6,755 bases of DNA from an uncultured Chloroflexota bacterium (GTDB lineage Bacteria; Chloroflexota; Anaerolineae; Aggregatilineales; Phototrophicaceae): assembly GCA_937927665.1 (NCBI GenBank), contig CALBRY010000456.1, forward strand, positions 1 through 6,755, read 5' to 3'. Under the pieces are notes generated by a model that saw only the letters and a list, made by a program, of their open reading frames with translations, did not search any database and was not told where the DNA came from. Shown here piece by piece: positions 5,397 through 6,755 of this stretch. Each line of letters opens with the position of its first letter. The stretch's first letter is position 1. The translations under genes were made by a program, and so were the position numbers.

Positions 5397-6605
5397 ATGT
5401 TGTTTGTCGGAATTGATGTGCACAAGCGCAGCCACGAAGTCCTGATTCTCGATAACGTTGGGAAACCCTGCGGAAAATCGTTCAAAATTGGAAACACGCA
5501 TAACGACCTCAAGGATTTGCTTTCGCGGATCGCAAAGCTAAACCCGGGGGCTGAACCAGTACGCTTTGGAATGGAAGCGACCGGGCATTACTGGTTGGCT
5601 CTCTACACCCATTTGAATACCACCGGTCATGAAATCATCATTCTTAACCCCCTGCGTACCCATGCTTACCGGGCTCGTTCAGTACGCCCTGCAAAAAACG
5701 ATCGCATTGACGCACGGTGTATCGCCGAAATCATTCGCACCGAACCGAAAAGCGATTATCACCTCACGGATGAAGACCAACTGGCGATGCGTCAGCTTAC
5801 ACGTCTACGAGTTGAGTTGGTTGACATGGTCTCCGCCCAAAAACGGCGACTGCTTACTCTACTTGACCAAACATTTCCAGAATTCGAGCACTTCTTCCGC
5901 GAGAAGTACTGCAAGTCAGCTCTGACCCTACTGCAAACCTACCCCAGCCCGGAAGCAATCCGAGCCGCCGGGGTCGATGCAATCACGGCACTGCTGGAGA
6001 AAAGCAGTCGCAAATGGTATGGGCGCGAAAAGGCAGAAGAAATCGTCCGGGTTGCCGAGAACTCGTTCGGACTCCCATTTGGACAAAAAGCGAATGGATT
6101 GCAGATCCAGCTCCTCGCCGGGCAGATTGCGTACTTGGAAACTCAACAAAAGCAGCTTGACCGAGAAATTGAAGTGTATCTTGATGCGATTCCCAATTAT
6201 CTGACTACCATCAGTGGTATCGGCAAAATACTTGCCGCTGTATTTCTCGGTGAGATCGGGGATATACGACGTTTTCGGAATGCCAAAGCCCTCGTTGCCT
6301 ATGCCGGGCTGGATCCAAGTGTCGCCCAGAGCGGAGAGTTTACCGCGAAGAAATCGCATCTTTCGAAGCGTGGCTCAACCCATCTCCGTCGGGCAGTGTG
6401 GTTAGCGTCTGCCGCAGCAATCCGTACTGACAAAGCACTTAAGGCGCTGCACGAGAAGAAGCGCGCAGAGGGAAAACCATTTCATGTCGCACTGGGTGCC
6501 GTCGCCAACAAACTGCTGCATATCATCTATGCCGTGTTGAGGGACAACAAACCCTATTACGTTGCTTCTGTAGCCTGTCTCACGCAGCAAGTCGCTGCTG
6601 CGTGA
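5397..6605 (+). CDS. IS110-family transposase (DEDD recombinase)
   Basis: A 402-residue recombinase that moves the element using a RuvC-like nuclease fold and a bridge RNA. The N-terminal DEDD domain (about 1-150) shows G-I-D7-V-H-K, M-E60-A-T-G-H-Y-W and N-D102-R-I-D105-A-R. A coiled middle follows. The C-terminal Transposase_20 domain has the helix-hairpin-helix S-G-I-G (from 273), A-G-L-D-P and the conserved Q-S312-G, the likely catalytic serine, then L-R-R-A-V-W. All expected catalytic residues are present and there is no frameshift, so it looks functional. ATG 5397 is preferred over ATG 5391 because the purine-rich GGAAGGGG (5382-5389) lies 7 nt before it but only 1 nt before 5391. No passenger gene is present. 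Confidence 0.95.
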   Translation: MLFVGIDVHKRSHEVLILDNVGKPCGKSFKIGNTHNDLKDLLSRIAKLNPGAEPVRFGMEATGHYWLALYTHLNTTGHEIIILNPLRTHAYRARSVRPAKNDRIDARCIAEIIRTEPKSDYHLTDEDQLAMRQLTRLRVELVDMVSAQKRRLLTLLDQTFPEFEHFFREKYCKSALTLLQTYPSPEAIRAAGVDAITALLEKSSRKWYGREKAEEIVRVAENSFGLPFGQKANGLQIQLLAGQIAYLETQQKQLDREIEVYLDAIPNYLTTISGIGKILAAVFLGEIGDIRRFRNAKALVAYAGLDPSVAQSGEFTAKKSHLSKRGSTHLRRAVWLASAAAIRTDKALKALHEKKRAEGKPFHVALGAVANKLLHIIYAVLRDNKPYYVASVACLTQQVAAA

Positions 6606-6609
6606 AATC

Positions 6610-6625
6610 CGCTCGGTAGCGAGCG
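6610..6625. other. Short hairpin just after the transposase gene
   Basis: CGCTCG (6610-6615) and CGAGCG (6620-6625) form a perfect 6-bp stem with loop gtag, 5 nt after the stop codon. There is no adjacent T-run; TTTTT appears only at 6639-6643. It may be a weak terminator or a structural part of the IS right end. Confidence 0.4.
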
Positions 6626-6670
6626 TGTATACAACCCGTTTTTCGCATCAGGTCGAGGCTTTCGGTGCGG

Positions 6671-6755
6671 ACGAACTGCCACCATAGCACGGCGCGAGCG
6701 CGCGTCCAGCCGGTCGCTACGCGCCCGCCTGCTGCTCGGATTTTGCTCCGGGCTT
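6671..6755 (+). repeat. Second, diverged copy of the 4931-5105 repeat (truncated by window end)
   Basis: ACGAACTGCC then ACCATAGCACGGC (6671-6693) resembles ACGACTTCC then CACCTTAGCACGCC (4934-4960). CGGATTTTGCTCCGGGCTT (6737-6755) resembles CGGTTTTGCCTCTGGCTT (4997-5014). The two blocks lie 85 and 81 bp apart end to end, in the same order and orientation. This copy also folds: GGCGCGAGCG (6691-6700) pairs with CGCTaCGCGCC (6715-6725) with one bulged base. Its right half would lie beyond the window. Confidence 0.45.

Larger units (their letters stand above)
5105..6628 (+). mobile_element. IS110-family insertion sequence (approximate ends)
   Basis: An intact IS110-type transposase is preceded by a structured non-coding left end and followed by a short right end, the layout of the IS110 subgroup. 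The family has no terminal inverted repeats, so ends must be inferred. The left end is placed near 5101-5109, because 5096-5104 resembles a loop of the candidate bridge RNA and a TATAAT starts at 5109. The right end lies somewhere between 6606 and about 6640. Candidates are CT at 6612-6613, matching a CT at 5105-5106, or GT at 6627-6628, which is followed by ACAAC complementary to the loop at 5238-5242. The exact borders are unresolved. Confidence 0.65.

Overview
The window looks like a copper-homeostasis locus from an environmental bacterium, followed by an IS110-family insertion sequence set in a repeat-rich region. Base composition is moderately GC-rich. The layout (a two-HMA copper ATPase, a tiny CopZ-like chaperone with an N-M-T-C-N-G-C site, and a NarL-type response regulator ahead of a HisKA_3 kinase) suggests a deep-branching group such as Chloroflexota. 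That is an inference from gene style, not a measured affiliation.

Layout. Bases 1-151 hold a possible C-terminal tail of an upstream gene and the copA promoter. copA (152-2704, +) encodes a full-length Cu(I) P1B-type ATPase and ends in a strong hairpin terminator (2711-2745). copZ (2822-3031, -) encodes a 69-residue copper chaperone and converges on that terminator. A compact divergent promoter region (3032-3167) separates copZ from a response regulator (3168-3809, +) and a histidine kinase (3806-4867, +), which overlap by ATGA. Bases 4868-4930 hold nothing I recognise. Bases 4931-5105 form a 175-bp nested inverted repeat. From about 5105 to about 6630 lies an IS110-family element: a perfect TATAAT at its left tip, a structured non-coding left end that looks like a bridge RNA, and an intact DEDD transposase (5397-6605). 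The window ends in what looks like a second, diverged copy of the 175-bp repeat (6671-6755), cut by the window edge.

How the genes work together. CopZ would bind cytoplasmic Cu(I) and pass it to CopA for export. The two-component system is the likely copper-responsive controller. The kinase has only one membrane segment plus HAMP at its N-terminus and no periplasmic sensor, but carries a Cys-rich YHS metal-binding domain fused behind its ATPase domain. This suggests sensing of cytoplasmic metal. A 14-bp element, CACGCCATTTRGCG, lies at exactly the same distance from the predicted -10 box of copA and of the regulator operon. Its palindromic core is also equidistant from the predicted copZ -10. 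All three promoters lack a good -35 box, so I infer a single activator-dependent copper regulon, with the NarL-type regulator as the obvious candidate activator.

Most novel-looking points: the kinase-YHS fusion, the three-promoter operator arrangement, and an IS110 bridge-RNA candidate whose loop matches the DNA just outside the left end of the element, at the tip of the inverted repeat.
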